From: Gp13-AA77 sp035946735
Lineage (GTDB): Bacteria; Acidobacteriota; Terriglobia; UBA7540
Direction: 5' to 3'
NCBI GenBank assembly: GCA_035946735.1
Contig: DASYYZ010000182.1
Coordinates: 1 to 64,000 of the forward strand
DNA length: 64,000 nucleotides
Shown here: in pieces, positions 8,174 to 17,377 of the stretch
Position numbering within the stretch: the stretch's first letter is position 1
How the letters are laid out: every line of letters begins with the position of its first letter
Program-made: the position numbers and the translations under genes
Notes under the pieces: model-generated
What the model saw: only the letters and a program-made list of their open reading frames with translations
Told to the model about the DNA's origin: nothing
Database searches by the model: none

Positions 8174-9346
8174 TCACCCGTCCCGATGCTCCGCCGAGCT
8201 TGGCCGCACACATCGAAGGTACAGTTCTGCCACGTCGGCTGCGGTGCGTTCCGCCAAGAAGCGTTCCGCCACTCGTGATTGACCACCCTGCGCGAGGCGT
8301 CTTCGCAGATTGCTGTCTTCGAGCAGCCGCACACAAGCATCGGCGAGCGCCCGCGGGTCAGCCGAGCGGACGAGAGACCCGCTAACCCCGTCCTGAATAA
8401 CTTCAGGGATACCACCAACCTGGCGAGCGACCACTGCGACTCCCATATGGAGCGCCTCGAGCAGTACCATGGGCAACCCTTCGTGGTCGGAGCAGAGAAC
8501 GAAAACATCGAGCGCTCGCAGCACGTCGAAGATGTCGTCACGATGACCGAGAAAAAAGGCCCGATGTTCAAGGCCAAGCGCTTGGGCCCTTTCTTCCAGC
8601 CGGGGGCGGTCGCAGCCCTCGCCCACCACGACGAACCTCGCCTCCGGGGTCCGGCTCGCCATCTCCTTGGCTGCCGCGAGAAAAATATCCAGGCGCTTGA
8701 TGGGTACGAGCCGACCCGCATAGCCCAGTACCGGGCAATCTGCCGGAATGTTCAACCGTCTCTTGGCCTCCAGCGGGCTCAGGTGCGAATGAACGTTGTC
8801 GGTATCCAGTCCGTTGGGTATGACAGCTATCCTGCGAGGGTTCACGTACCTGGCGAGGCGCGGTTGGAGCTCAGCGCTCACGCTAATCACTCGATCCGTA
8901 GCATAGCTGCCCACGAGCCTGTCAACCTGTCGTAGAACACGCTGTTTCAACTGTTTGAGTCCTTTGAATTGCTCCGGCGCTCCATGCTCAGTCCGGATCA
9001 CGAAGGGCACATGGCAGCGCCGCGCCAGCAGGGCCGCCAATAAGTTCTCCTTGTAACGGTGCGAATGCAAAATGAGGATGCCCCTGGCGCGGACATACCT
9101 GGTGGCCTCTCCTAGTATTTCGAAGAAGGTGTGTGCGCTCTCGGGGATGACCTTGACGTCCGCGCCGCTGCGTCGGGCCTCCTCCGCGAGCCGGCCCTCA
9201 TTGAGCAGGACGACAAATACGCGCAAGTCCCGATGGTGAGCGAGGGCACGGAGCAAAGCTGCGAGCTGGGCTTCGGCCCCTGCCCACAGATCTCCGGAGG
9301 CTACGTGGCAAACCGCTATCCTTTGGTTCCTCGCGCCGGTCTCCAC
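8174..9346 (-). CDS. Glycosyltransferase, GT4 family, similar to exosortase-A-associated Stp2 group
   Basis: A GT-B transferase with the acceptor loop GDLWAGAEAQLAALL close to the N terminus, the mid-protein line RIAVIPNGLDTDNVHS, then LGYAGRLVPIKRLDIFLAAA and the donor signature LCSDHEGLPMVLLEALHMG (E-x7-E). It fits the GT4 family group seen in exosortase-associated clusters (TIGR03088-like), although a generic GT4 assignment is safer. The GTG at 9346 (390 residues) is preferred: it puts the first beta strand near the start and avoids overlapping the upstream gene, whereas a TTG at 9427 would give 417. Role: addition of a sugar during repeat-unit assembly on the cytosolic face. Confidence 0.8.
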   Translation of the reverse strand: METGARNQRIAVCHVASGDLWAGAEAQLAALLRALAHHRDLRVFVVLLNEGRLAEEARRSGADVKVIPESAHTFFEILGEATRYVRARGILILHSHRYKENLLAALLARRCHVPFVIRTEHGAPEQFKGLKQLKQRVLRQVDRLVGSYATDRVISVSAELQPRLARYVNPRRIAVIPNGLDTDNVHSHLSPLEAKRRLNIPADCPVLGYAGRLVPIKRLDIFLAAAKEMASRTPEARFVVVGEGCDRPRLEERAQALGLEHRAFFLGHRDDIFDVLRALDVFVLCSDHEGLPMVLLEALHMGVAVVARQVGGIPEVIQDGVSGSLVRSADPRALADACVRLLEDSNLRRRLAQGGQSRVAERFLAERTAADVAELYLRCVRPSSAEHRDG

Positions 9347-9366
9347 AGCCTGCCGGGACCTCGACC

Positions 9367-10497
9367 TCAAGCCCGCTGGCTTGGCTGCCAGACAACATAC
9401 CGCTTGCCGAGCGAGAAATTCACCCAAGCTACCAACGTTGCGGCATTACCCATCAGGAAAAATGCGGGTAGCCTCAGCAATCTAAGGTCCAAGCGATCCT
9501 CCAGAGCCCATACGACGACGCCGAGCCCGTACCCGCAGAGTTGCAGGAGCAGGAAAGCCCGATAGAAAACGGTGGAGTTCCACAACAAAATATTGGACAC
9601 CAGCAACGCGATGAAGGCGAAAGGCAGAAGCCAGCGAAATAGCTTGTGACTTGCAAGCTGCCAGGAAAACAATCCGTAACGAAAGGGGTTCAGCAAGGTC
9701 AGATGCGAGAAAAGGACGTCAAGCCCTTGGACAATTGTCCGCACCTTTCGAAGAAATTCGGCGCGACCGGACTGAAGTACCGCGAAACGGGCCCGGCACT
9801 GCGGGTCCATCACGACTCGGTAACCCTGAGCCACCGCGCGGAGAGGAACGAAAAAATCGCCGCAGCCCTCCGATTTCCACCTTTCACAGACTTGCCGCCT
9901 CGCACCCCAAAAAGAACCGCTCACACTAACAAGAGAACCTACGCAGCTCTCAAGACGACGCAGTCCCATCTCACTGTTTACGTAAGAGCCTTCACCCGCG
10001 CCACCGGCCCGGGTCTCAATCACGTCTGTGCTGCTCACTACGCCGACTGACACGTCGGCAAAGTTGTCGATCATTCTTCGGAGGCTAACCGGCTCCAGCA
10101 TCACCGAGGCATCGGTAAAGGCAAGGATCTCGCCTTGGGAAGAGTCGCGAGCGATCATCTCTGCATGGCCCTTCCCGCGTCTCTCCCCAACTTCGATTAG
10201 CGTTACACCCTTGGGGGCAAACTGGCGGACTATTTCGGCAGTATGGTCGGTGGACCCGTCAGAAACGACGATAACTTCAAGTTTGTCGCTTGGGTAGTCG
10301 AGCTCAAGCGTGTTCTCGAGCTTCTCGCGAATCACCTTGGCGGCGTTGTGGGCGACAATGATAAGGGACACCTTCGGCCAAATGTTTGCCCGCTGGTGTG
10401 ATTTGCTCCCACGCCAGCTCAGCATCCACAGGAGGGTCGGGTAGCCCACAAAAGTATAAGAGATAAAGGCCAGGGAGATCCAAAACAGCCAGACCAT
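9367..10497 (-). CDS. Membrane glycosyltransferase, GT2 family
   Basis: A 376-residue GT-A fold enzyme flanked by membrane segments: one N-terminal helix (MVWLFWISLAFISYTFV), then the catalytic domain with VSLIIVAHNAAKVI, VIVVSDGSTDHTAE (DGSxD donor site) and a DAS variant of the DxD region in LAFTDASVM, and three helices at the C-terminal end (from about LFRWLLPFAFIALLVSN on). This is the layout of processive or membrane-bound GT2 enzymes related to BcsA/HasA, but the QxxRW motif is not evident, so a simple transferase is likelier than a polymer synthase. ATG 10497 avoids overlap; TTG 10548 is an alternative. Confidence 0.75.
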   Translation of the reverse strand: MVWLFWISLAFISYTFVGYPTLLWMLSWRGSKSHQRANIWPKVSLIIVAHNAAKVIREKLENTLELDYPSDKLEVIVVSDGSTDHTAEIVRQFAPKGVTLIEVGERRGKGHAEMIARDSSQGEILAFTDASVMLEPVSLRRMIDNFADVSVGVVSSTDVIETRAGGAGEGSYVNSEMGLRRLESCVGSLVSVSGSFWGARRQVCERWKSEGCGDFFVPLRAVAQGYRVVMDPQCRARFAVLQSGRAEFLRKVRTIVQGLDVLFSHLTLLNPFRYGLFSWQLASHKLFRWLLPFAFIALLVSNILLWNSTVFYRAFLLLQLCGYGLGVVVWALEDRLDLRLLRLPAFFLMGNAATLVAWVNFSLGKRYVVWQPSQRA

Positions 10498-10529
10498 AGG
10501 GAAGTCAGAAGGGGTCAGAATCCAGAAAC

Positions 10530-11648
10530 TTAGGTGGAGCTCAAGCAACGCTCGTAAACGCGGGTGTATTCCCTGATCATTTCGGAGAGACTAAATCTAT
10601 TGCGAACCATGGCTTGGGCGCACTGGCCCAGGGCAGATGCCAGTGCCGGATCGTTTAGCAGCTCGCAGATGCTGGCGGCAAGCGCTGGGGGATCGGCGGG
10701 AGGCACAAGTAACCCGGTCACCCGGTCTTTGACGATCTCCTCGGGGCCTCCGGAGCGTGTCACAACCACTGGCTTCCCGGCCGCCATCGCCTCGATGGTG
10801 GCCAGGGAAAAGCCTTCACTGATGGAAGAGAGAACGAATACGTCGAGATCGGCGAGAACCCGGTCTACATCTGACCGGAATCCGACAAAAGAGAGCCGGC
10901 TTTCGAGGCCTAGCTCGCGGCGGAGGCTGACCAAGCTGGAACTGGTGGAACTATGGACATCGCCAATGGCCACGAAGCGGGCTTGCGGCATCGACATCGC
11001 CACAAGCTGGGCCGCCCGAACAAAATGCTCGTAACCCTTCGAGTCGCGGACGTTGGCCACCATGCCGATTAACTTTGTGCCGTTCGAACAACCCAATTCA
11101 GCCCGCAAATTCCCCTGAGAAGGAAGTGCGAAGCGGCCGCATTCGATGCCATTATAAATGCGAACAATCTTTTTGCTCGGGAAACCAGCCTTTTCCAGGG
11201 CCTCCTTCAAATAGTCAGAGACAACAACGACCGCGCTCGCAGCACGCCTAACGATCTGGAGCTTCAAAGTGCACTTCAGGCCGTCCGCTTTCGAGAGTTG
11301 TTGTGAGCCGTGATACGTCACAACCACCTGCCGATCCATTAATCGTCCCACAAGCGAGCTGTAGAAATTTTGGTCGGGAAGGTGAGAATGGATCAGGTCC
11401 GCCTTCTCGCGACGAGCCAGCGCCGCGATTGCCCTGGGAAGGCGAAAATCGTACCAGAAATTCGATCTGACGACATAAGCCGGGACGCCAGCTTCCTGGA
11501 GCTGAGAGTGTAACCAGCCGGAACCGGGAAGCAGCACCACCGACCGAAAACGCCGGGAGTCGAGATGAGAGGCCAAGTTAAGCAGGATTGTCTCGGCTCC
11601 CCCGGGGCCAGCCGTTTCAATGGTATGGAGTATGGTGTACTTTCGCAA
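10530..11648 (-). CDS. Glycosyltransferase, GT4 family
   Basis: A 372-residue GT4 enzyme with a textbook layout: ILHTIETAGPGGAETILLNLA (acceptor loop GGAE) at the start, VVTYHGSQ, then KIVRIYNGIECGRF, and the donor site LSSISEGFSLATIEAMAAG (E-x7-E), followed by PVVVTRSGGPEEIV and TGLLVPPADP. The start is TTG at 11648, placed at the expected distance before the first strand; it overlaps the PHP gene end by 32 bp. It is part of the continuous minus-strand run and probably extends the repeat unit. The sugar donor cannot be told. Confidence 0.8.
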   Translation of the reverse strand: MRKYTILHTIETAGPGGAETILLNLASHLDSRRFRSVVLLPGSGWLHSQLQEAGVPAYVVRSNFWYDFRLPRAIAALARREKADLIHSHLPDQNFYSSLVGRLMDRQVVVTYHGSQQLSKADGLKCTLKLQIVRRAASAVVVVSDYLKEALEKAGFPSKKIVRIYNGIECGRFALPSQGNLRAELGCSNGTKLIGMVANVRDSKGYEHFVRAAQLVAMSMPQARFVAIGDVHSSTSSSLVSLRRELGLESRLSFVGFRSDVDRVLADLDVFVLSSISEGFSLATIEAMAAGKPVVVTRSGGPEEIVKDRVTGLLVPPADPPALAASICELLNDPALASALGQCAQAMVRNRFSLSEMIREYTRVYERCLSST

Positions 11649-12390
11649 ATGACAAACGCAGGAACCGGTCTCGCGCCTCTCGTAACTTGATGATCTGCCA
11701 ACCTAAGCAGCGCAACAGGGCCGACTGAAGCCACGAAAAGTCGGCCTCTGCAGTGCACGAAAACAGTCGCGCGCGAATTCTGTACCGGCCCAGCCGTAGA
11801 CCCTGCAAGATCGACGGTGCAGACAAAGAGGAAACATCCAGCTCGATCGCGACATCGTAAAACCCGGCTCGCCGATGAAAATCGTGCCCGGCAACGGCAA
11901 GCAGCCTGGGATTGATCTGCCGTAAGCGCGGAAAGCCGATGACAGACTGGGGCGAGGGAAGAAGCTTCCCGTCGTAGGCAACATTCCAAATCTCAGCAGC
12001 GTCTACTACCCGAACCAAGTGCGGCGGACACTTCCACTCGTTCCTCTTGGGATGGGCGAGGACGGCATAACCGTTAAGTTGATGGATTGCCTCTGTCACA
12101 GCCACTGGGTCGAAAACATCGAGGAGAGAAGTGATCCCGATGCCGAGAATGTGCACCCCGCCCTTGCAGGCAAACTCTATACCAGGGACTATGCAGAAGC
12201 CGGATGACGAGTTCTGAGCGCTCTGCTCCGCGAGCGCTCGGAGCTTCACCTCGTCCATGTCCTGCGAGTGCTCGCCCAGAGCGACGAATTGGTAATCGTG
12301 AGCACGGTACCACTGCGCCAACTCGCCGATGCTCAACGTGCCGTCGTGCGACAAGCTCGAGTGCACGTGTAGCGCGCCCCTGATCAGCAC
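11617..12390 (-). CDS. PHP-domain metal-dependent phosphoesterase-like protein
   Basis: A 257-residue protein made of a PHP domain alone. The N-terminal metal motif is LHVHSSLSHDG (H-x-H), then LGEHSQDM, GIEFACKGGVHILGIGI (E and H ligands), LAHPKRNEW and AGHDFHRR near residue 175, so most of the usual metal ligands are present. PHP proteins hydrolyse phosphoesters (for example histidinol phosphate or nucleotides) with two or three divalent metals. The GTG at 12390 overlaps the ATP-grasp stop by 7 bp, so the two are translationally coupled. In this setting the substrate may be a phosphorylated product of the ATP-grasp partner or a glycan phosphate; this is inference. Confidence 0.75.
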   Translation of the reverse strand: MLIRGALHVHSSLSHDGTLSIGELAQWYRAHDYQFVALGEHSQDMDEVKLRALAEQSAQNSSSGFCIVPGIEFACKGGVHILGIGITSLLDVFDPVAVTEAIHQLNGYAVLAHPKRNEWKCPPHLVRVVDAAEIWNVAYDGKLLPSPQSVIGFPRLRQINPRLLAVAGHDFHRRAGFYDVAIELDVSSLSAPSILQGLRLGRYRIRARLFSCTAEADFSWLQSALLRCLGWQIIKLREARDRFLRLSFAKVHHTPYH

Positions 12391-13628
12391 TTGGACGCCT
12401 CCCGGCCGCGATTAAGATCCCTTAGCGCTCCAAAGAAGTAAGATTTGGATTCGAACCAGCCAGGGCGTGTGTCATCCAGGCGGAGAATTTCATAGTGTAA
12501 GTCGCGTTCGTAAAACTTCAGAAATTGCGCGAGCGCCTTCAGTCTGGGCCAAGAAGGACCAGGAAGGCCGTTCGCATGCCCGGAGGTTTTAATTGTAATC
12601 AACAAGCAGTCCAAGTCGCCTAGAAGCCAGCGGCTCTTTACGCCAACTCGATAGTCGAATTGGGGAGAAACGTTTTCTCCTCTTGCCAGGCGATAAAGCA
12701 GCAGGGGAAAATTCATACCCGCATCGATGGCCAATTGAAGAGAGCCCCAGAACCGACCATTAACCTCCATCAGCTTTGCCAGACCATCTTGCCGGTCAAT
12801 CTTGAACTCCACCATTGCCACACCCTGCCAGTCCAGTTCCTTCAGAAGCGCCAGCGATTTCTCGACCAGTAGCTCGTCCAGTGGAATACTCTCCCGGTAG
12901 ACGCTCACACCTCCCGAGGGTGGCTTTTCGCGCACACGGCGATGGCAGAAGGCAGCCTTCAGTTCTCCATTCCAGATAAGCAGAAAAACGCCGCGACCCT
13001 CACCCGTCAGCTTTTCCTGAATCAGCGGTCTTGGAATCTGCCTGTCCGACTCGCTGAACTTAAAAGTCAGTTCCTCCGGGGTGCGCGCATACACGACAGG
13101 TCCTGATAACCAGTGGCCGCTTCGAAAGAAATGAGAGAACCGCGGCTTGACAACGACCGGAAAGTGCATGGCTCGCGCTAATTCGGCTGGATCGCCTCCG
13201 TTGTCCAGACTCACGGTGCGAGGGCACGGAATACCAAGCTCCTCGGCCAACTCGATCACATATCCTTTGTCCTGGCTTCGATGGATTGCGTCCTCCGCCG
13301 GAATGGGTACGTTCACAAGCGGCTCAATGCTGGCCCGCATCTCGGCGACCAGCCGTGTCGTTACGTCTGTCATCGGGATCAGAATGCTATGTTGTTCGCG
13401 TTTGAGTTCTTCGTAGAGAAACTGCTGGAAGCCAGCGGAATCCTCAGATGGAGAAGGGTAACGAACTCGCGCCGCACAATATCGCGAGCTGCCGGCCAGG
13501 CTTTCCGTCCGGCTTTCCCCCACCACGACCGGAATCCCGGCGCGGCCCAACGCACGCACCAACGCCAGCGTCGACCGTTGATCTCCATCTGTGACAAGGA
13601 CGCCACCACGCTTGATAGGCTGCCTCAT
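12384..13628 (-). CDS. ATP-grasp ligase-like protein
   Basis: A 414-residue ATP-grasp protein of the carbamoyl-phosphate-synthase-like branch. It starts with a Rossmann-like preATP-grasp part (GGVLVTDGDQRSTLALVRAL), continues with ILIPMTDVTTRLVAEM, the nucleotide-binding HFPVVVKPRFSHFF, RPLIQEKLTGEGRGVFLL, and the metal-binding MVEFKIDRQDG and LMEVNGRFWGSLQLA. ATP-grasp enzymes join a carboxylate to an amine or thiol through an acyl phosphate. It lies between a polysaccharide deacetylase and a PHP gene, overlapping the latter. An amide-forming modification of a deacetylated amino sugar is an attractive but unproven role. ATG at 13628 starts directly after the deacetylase stop. Confidence 0.75.
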   Translation of the reverse strand: MRQPIKRGGVLVTDGDQRSTLALVRALGRAGIPVVVGESRTESLAGSSRYCAARVRYPSPSEDSAGFQQFLYEELKREQHSILIPMTDVTTRLVAEMRASIEPLVNVPIPAEDAIHRSQDKGYVIELAEELGIPCPRTVSLDNGGDPAELARAMHFPVVVKPRFSHFFRSGHWLSGPVVYARTPEELTFKFSESDRQIPRPLIQEKLTGEGRGVFLLIWNGELKAAFCHRRVREKPPSGGVSVYRESIPLDELLVEKSLALLKELDWQGVAMVEFKIDRQDGLAKLMEVNGRFWGSLQLAIDAGMNFPLLLYRLARGENVSPQFDYRVGVKSRWLLGDLDCLLITIKTSGHANGLPGPSWPRLKALAQFLKFYERDLHYEILRLDDTRPGWFESKSYFFGALRDLNRGREASKC

Positions 13629-13632
13629 TTCC

Positions 13633-14655
13633 TCACACCGAACGGGCCAAGGTCAGAGTAAACATGGCTGGAGAGAACTCTCCCTCGCGTCCCGTCACGT
13701 TGCCCTCATGGAGCAGGATTCTGCGGATCGTGTAGGGGTCTTGTCCCCGGCGGTACCATCCCGGCTGGGTTGTAAATGCACACTTATAACCTGCTGCCGC
13801 CACGCGCGCCCGAGCCCGGGGATTCCAGTCACCGTTCGGGTAAGCAAAGGCGCTTACTTTTTTTTTCAGTGTTTTTTCCAGTGTCAGCTTTGCTTCACGA
13901 ACTTCCCGCTCAATCGTGGCTTCATCTTCATAGGGCAGCAAAGCATGTGTGACCGTGTGCGCGCCGAACTCGATTCCTCCCTGGCTCATTTCGGTAACTT
14001 CATCCCAGCTCAGCATTCTATCGGCCGAATCGGTCTCCCTGCTCTGGCTGCGATCGGACAGCAGCGGACTTAGAAGTTGGTTCCGCTGCCCGCCGGGCAT
14101 ACGCTTAAAGTACTCGATAACCCAATCCAGGCCGGGCATGATGTCCCCTCTCGCCAACCCGCCCATCGCGCACAATTGGATCTTTTTCCGTTTTGATGGA
14201 TCGCGCCACACCTCGATCACCTGCTCGACCCAGAAAGCGTCCTCTCCGCCAATAAAACCTGTTGTCAGAAATATGGTTGCCGGCACTCCATATTCTCTGA
14301 TCCACGGATAGGCTCTGGTGTAGTTATCCTTCCAGCCGTCATCGAACGTCAGGACGCAACAGGGACTCGATCCATTCTGGCTGGGTTGTTGTATCCCCTC
14401 GATGCCAATCACCCGGAAACGCTGCTTGACATATCGGAGCAGATTGATAAAAGTGGATTCCTTCATGACGATGCCGGGTAGTGAGTTTGACCGAGCGATC
14501 TCAGATTCCGACAGCACCCGATGAAGTCCCAGTACGCAAATCTGATCCTTTCGCAAGACTCGCGTTCGGAAGAAACGCCAGGCGGTAAGCGCACCCGAGT
14601 AATATAGAAAATCGGCCGCTATAAAATGCGCAAGGCGGCGGCTTCTAGCCGCCAT
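13633..14655 (-). CDS. Polysaccharide deacetylase, NodB/CE4-like
   Basis: A 340-residue protein with a NodB homology domain: CCVLTFDDGWKDNY (TFDDG, catalytic base and metal Asp), the metal-binding HTVTH in GAHTVTHALL, and FAYPNGDWNPRA in the arginine-motif region. CE4 enzymes remove N- or O-acetyl groups from amino-sugar polymers with a divalent metal. A hydrophobic or amphipathic stretch near the start (AHFIAADFLYYSGALTAWRFF) may tether it to the membrane; there is no clear cleavable signal. The ATG at 14655 overlaps the upstream transferase by 11 bp. Its stop lies 4 bp before the ATP-grasp start, suggesting a joint function. Confidence 0.8.
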   Translation of the reverse strand: MAARSRRLAHFIAADFLYYSGALTAWRFFRTRVLRKDQICVLGLHRVLSESEIARSNSLPGIVMKESTFINLLRYVKQRFRVIGIEGIQQPSQNGSSPCCVLTFDDGWKDNYTRAYPWIREYGVPATIFLTTGFIGGEDAFWVEQVIEVWRDPSKRKKIQLCAMGGLARGDIMPGLDWVIEYFKRMPGGQRNQLLSPLLSDRSQSRETDSADRMLSWDEVTEMSQGGIEFGAHTVTHALLPYEDEATIEREVREAKLTLEKTLKKKVSAFAYPNGDWNPRARARVAAAGYKCAFTTQPGWYRRGQDPYTIRRILLHEGNVTGREGEFSPAMFTLTLARSV

Positions 14656-16039
14656 GATTAGCCACTCTTTCGAAGATATCTGCCATCTTGCCAGCGAGTT
14701 GGTCGTATCCAAACTGGGCAACGAATGTCATCTTTGCCGGATCCGTGGGTTGCAAGCTGTCTCCCTCCATGAACGCACTTTTGAGGATGCGCTTCATCGC
14801 GGCCGTGTCTTCCGGGTGCACTACCCATCCGGCTCTTCCTGTTTCGATCAAAGTCTTCATGGGCCCGTCAAGTGTGACGGCCAAGATCGGCGGCCCCGCC
14901 CGAAGATACTCATAGGTCTTGCCGGCCACCGCCAGACGGGCGAAGTCAGGGTTCGCCCAAAACAGCAGGAGGCAATCGCTGGAACGCATTACCTCGATCG
15001 AACGACTATGGTCGATAAAGCCGTGCATTCTCAGCAGTGGCTGCAATACCTCGTCGCCCGCGTACCGCTCGACCACTTCGTCGGGGTACCCGATAATGTT
15101 GACGCGAATCTTTCGCGCCCAAGCAGGGCACTCACGAACCAGCTCTTTTAAGGCTTCGAAGAACTTGCCGCTGCAATTCGGATATACCGTTCCGAGGTGG
15201 GTCAAGTTAGCATAACCGGGCGCCAGGAAACCATTCCCTGGCGCGGTACGGTGTGAATCAAAGTCCTCCCCGTCGAAACCGTTTGAAACCACATTTAGTT
15301 TTCTGGTCGGAATCCCGAGGGCGTGGAATTCATTCGCGTGCCCCGGCGTCATCACCACGACTGCGTCAGCCTTGCGTCCGATAAGCCGGAGCAACCATCG
15401 TTCAGCAAGTGCCCGGACCCGTCGGCGTGGCGGGTACCAGGGGTCCCGGAACTCAGCCACCCAGGGAGTGCGGAGGAGAAACCTAAGAAAAAGTCCGATA
15501 ACCAGCGAAGAGCGCGGCGGGCTGGTCGTATAAATCGCATCGAATCGGTGACGGTAAGCTAGACGAATCGCTTTGGCGAGCCCGAAGGGGACCCAGCCGA
15601 TCGTGTCGTCTGGGAAATACAGGCAGGAGCGGACTGTATCGGCCAACCAGCGCAGGCATCGATTTAAATTGGGCGACCGGGTTGTGTTCGCTTGAGGACT
15701 GAGGGCCCCGGTACGGCGAAATACGGCGGCCGTGGAGTCTTCCCACGCCGCAAGATTGAACCATCGGGTTCGTACCACATTGACTTGTGGCGGAACCCTC
15801 TCCAGCAGCACGGGGTCCTGCAGTTCTCCAGCTCCGACTCGAACCGTCAGAACCGTCGGTTCCCAGCCCAAACGGACAAGATACTTGGCTAGCCCTGCTG
15901 GCCGATAAATGCCGCTTGTACGGCGGGGCGGAAAGTCAAATGCTATCAGGAGCACCCGCTTCGAGCCTGCTGCGCGGAATTCCTTAGGTTGCGTTGTGCC
16001 CACAGATAAATAGTGTCGGAGCTGCACCGACCGTATCAC
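14645..16039 (-). CDS. Glycosyltransferase, GT4-like
   Basis: A 464-residue GT-B protein of the group with an N-terminal LLIAFDFPPRRTSGIYRPAG acceptor loop, VVMTPGHANEF and KLNVVSNGFDGEDF at the domain hinge, and a C-terminal HLGTVYPNCSGKFFEAL, LLLFWANPDFARLAVAGKTYEYLRAG donor region (the K-x-x-E-Y-L form of the donor motif). This group is common in capsule and exopolysaccharide clusters. The GTG at 16039 has only a weak GGAAG upstream, so up to 25 N-terminal residues may be extra. It is the first gene after a 144-bp gap and overlaps the deacetylase gene. Confidence 0.75.
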   Translation of the reverse strand: MIRSVQLRHYLSVGTTQPKEFRAAGSKRVLLIAFDFPPRRTSGIYRPAGLAKYLVRLGWEPTVLTVRVGAGELQDPVLLERVPPQVNVVRTRWFNLAAWEDSTAAVFRRTGALSPQANTTRSPNLNRCLRWLADTVRSCLYFPDDTIGWVPFGLAKAIRLAYRHRFDAIYTTSPPRSSLVIGLFLRFLLRTPWVAEFRDPWYPPRRRVRALAERWLLRLIGRKADAVVVMTPGHANEFHALGIPTRKLNVVSNGFDGEDFDSHRTAPGNGFLAPGYANLTHLGTVYPNCSGKFFEALKELVRECPAWARKIRVNIIGYPDEVVERYAGDEVLQPLLRMHGFIDHSRSIEVMRSSDCLLLFWANPDFARLAVAGKTYEYLRAGPPILAVTLDGPMKTLIETGRAGWVVHPEDTAAMKRILKSAFMEGDSLQPTDPAKMTFVAQFGYDQLAGKMADIFERVANHGG

Positions 16040-16183
16040 TTGCTTCCGCTAGATTGGGGCGTTACCCCGCCGAGCTCTCTTATATTCCGACAATCTCATC
16101 GCTGAAGCCGAGCGTTCGCCGCAGAGCAGTGATTCTTCACTGACCCGAGACTAAGTTGGCTGACAACCCAATTAAGGTTCGAT

Positions 16184-17377
16184 CTACTCGGCAAGAACTT
16201 CAATCATTCGGCTGATGTCCTGCTGGCTAACGTAACAGTGGGTCGGGAGAGTCAACACGCGGTCCGCCAACGATTCCGCCCCGGTACAATGGCGAAACTC
16301 AGAACCTGCAAACCGCTCGAGACCTGGGATGTCGCAGATCGCGCTTGGATAAGAAGGCGTGGCGCCAATTCCTGCCGCACGCAAGCGAGTTACGGCCCGA
16401 TCGCGCGTCGGCTTATCCGAAGCAATTATCGGGAGCCGGGTGTAGATCGGTCTCGAGCCGCAGATTGGCTCTGGGACAAAAAACCTGGGGTTAGCCTTTA
16501 TACCTTCGGCAACACAAACAGCATTTCTCTCTCGATCCGCATTCATCTCCGCAAGCTTGCCCATGAGCTGTGATATGAGAGCAGCACTTAACCCAGAGAT
16601 ACCCGATATTGGAAAGTCTGGGGCAAACTCCGTTGATCCCAATTTCAGGAACGGAATGGAGTTAGGGATCCAGTACAGGCGTGGGTGGAGGAAAGCTGCA
16701 AAGCCCAACATCTGAGCCAATAACCGAACCGAGTGTGACTGCGAAGGCTTGGGCAGCAGGTCAGCTTCAACGCGGATGGCCCTCGAAATCTCCTCTGAAT
16801 TGGTTACGGCGAGTCCTCCCTCCATGGCTGGCAACGCTTTGCCGCGGCCAAAACTGAAGAAGCCTACATCGCCCCGAAGGCCCGAAAAATACCCGTTGCG
16901 TGATGCTCCCAGTGCCTGAGCCGCGTCGTCCACGACGAAGGCTCTTTTGGCGGCGGCGATTGCCCTGACACGCTCGAGATCATTGACAAGCCCAAAGAGA
17001 TTACATGCGACAACACACAGCAGGCCAGCGGCAGAAAGGCGCTCGAGCTGGCTGAAGTCGAAATCGAGCGTCTCGGGATCGATGTCAATGGGGCATATGG
17101 TGAGCCCGGCGCGAACGACCGCGGCCGGAACGGTGAAGCATGTGTAGGCGGGAAGGGCGACGATTTTTCGATCAGGCCTAATCCGATTCAGAGCCTTCAA
17201 GATCAGCCAGAGCGCAACGCGTCCGGAGCGGGTTCCAAAAGCATTGCAGGCTCCCAGTTGCTGCACTACGCCTGTAATCGACTTGCGACCACAATTCTGG
17301 AGGGCTGCGGCCTTACCAGCACGCAGGATCTGAGCAAACTCCAGACGTGCCCCAGCCGGGGGTACGAACCTCAACAT
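16184..17377 (-). CDS. DegT/DnrJ/EryC1-type PLP aminotransferase
   Basis: A 397-residue sugar-aminotransferase-like protein. VVDDAAQALGAS (about 148-158) holds the Asp and Gln that contact the cofactor ring, and FFSFGRGKALPAMEGG places the PLP lysine at K180. The substrate loop VALPAYTCFTVPAAVV matches the family. Such enzymes convert a keto nucleotide sugar to an amino sugar using glutamate, upstream of acetylation or ligation steps. It would supply amino sugars to the polymer, in agreement with two deacetylase genes and an acyltransferase here. ATG at 17377 overlaps the polymerase/ligase stop by 7 bp; the frame stays open to 17422. Confidence 0.8.
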   Translation of the reverse strand: MLRFVPPAGARLEFAQILRAGKAAALQNCGRKSITGVVQQLGACNAFGTRSGRVALWLILKALNRIRPDRKIVALPAYTCFTVPAAVVRAGLTICPIDIDPETLDFDFSQLERLSAAGLLCVVACNLFGLVNDLERVRAIAAAKRAFVVDDAAQALGASRNGYFSGLRGDVGFFSFGRGKALPAMEGGLAVTNSEEISRAIRVEADLLPKPSQSHSVRLLAQMLGFAAFLHPRLYWIPNSIPFLKLGSTEFAPDFPISGISGLSAALISQLMGKLAEMNADRERNAVCVAEGIKANPRFFVPEPICGSRPIYTRLPIIASDKPTRDRAVTRLRAAGIGATPSYPSAICDIPGLERFAGSEFRHCTGAESLADRVLTLPTHCYVSQQDISRMIEVLAE

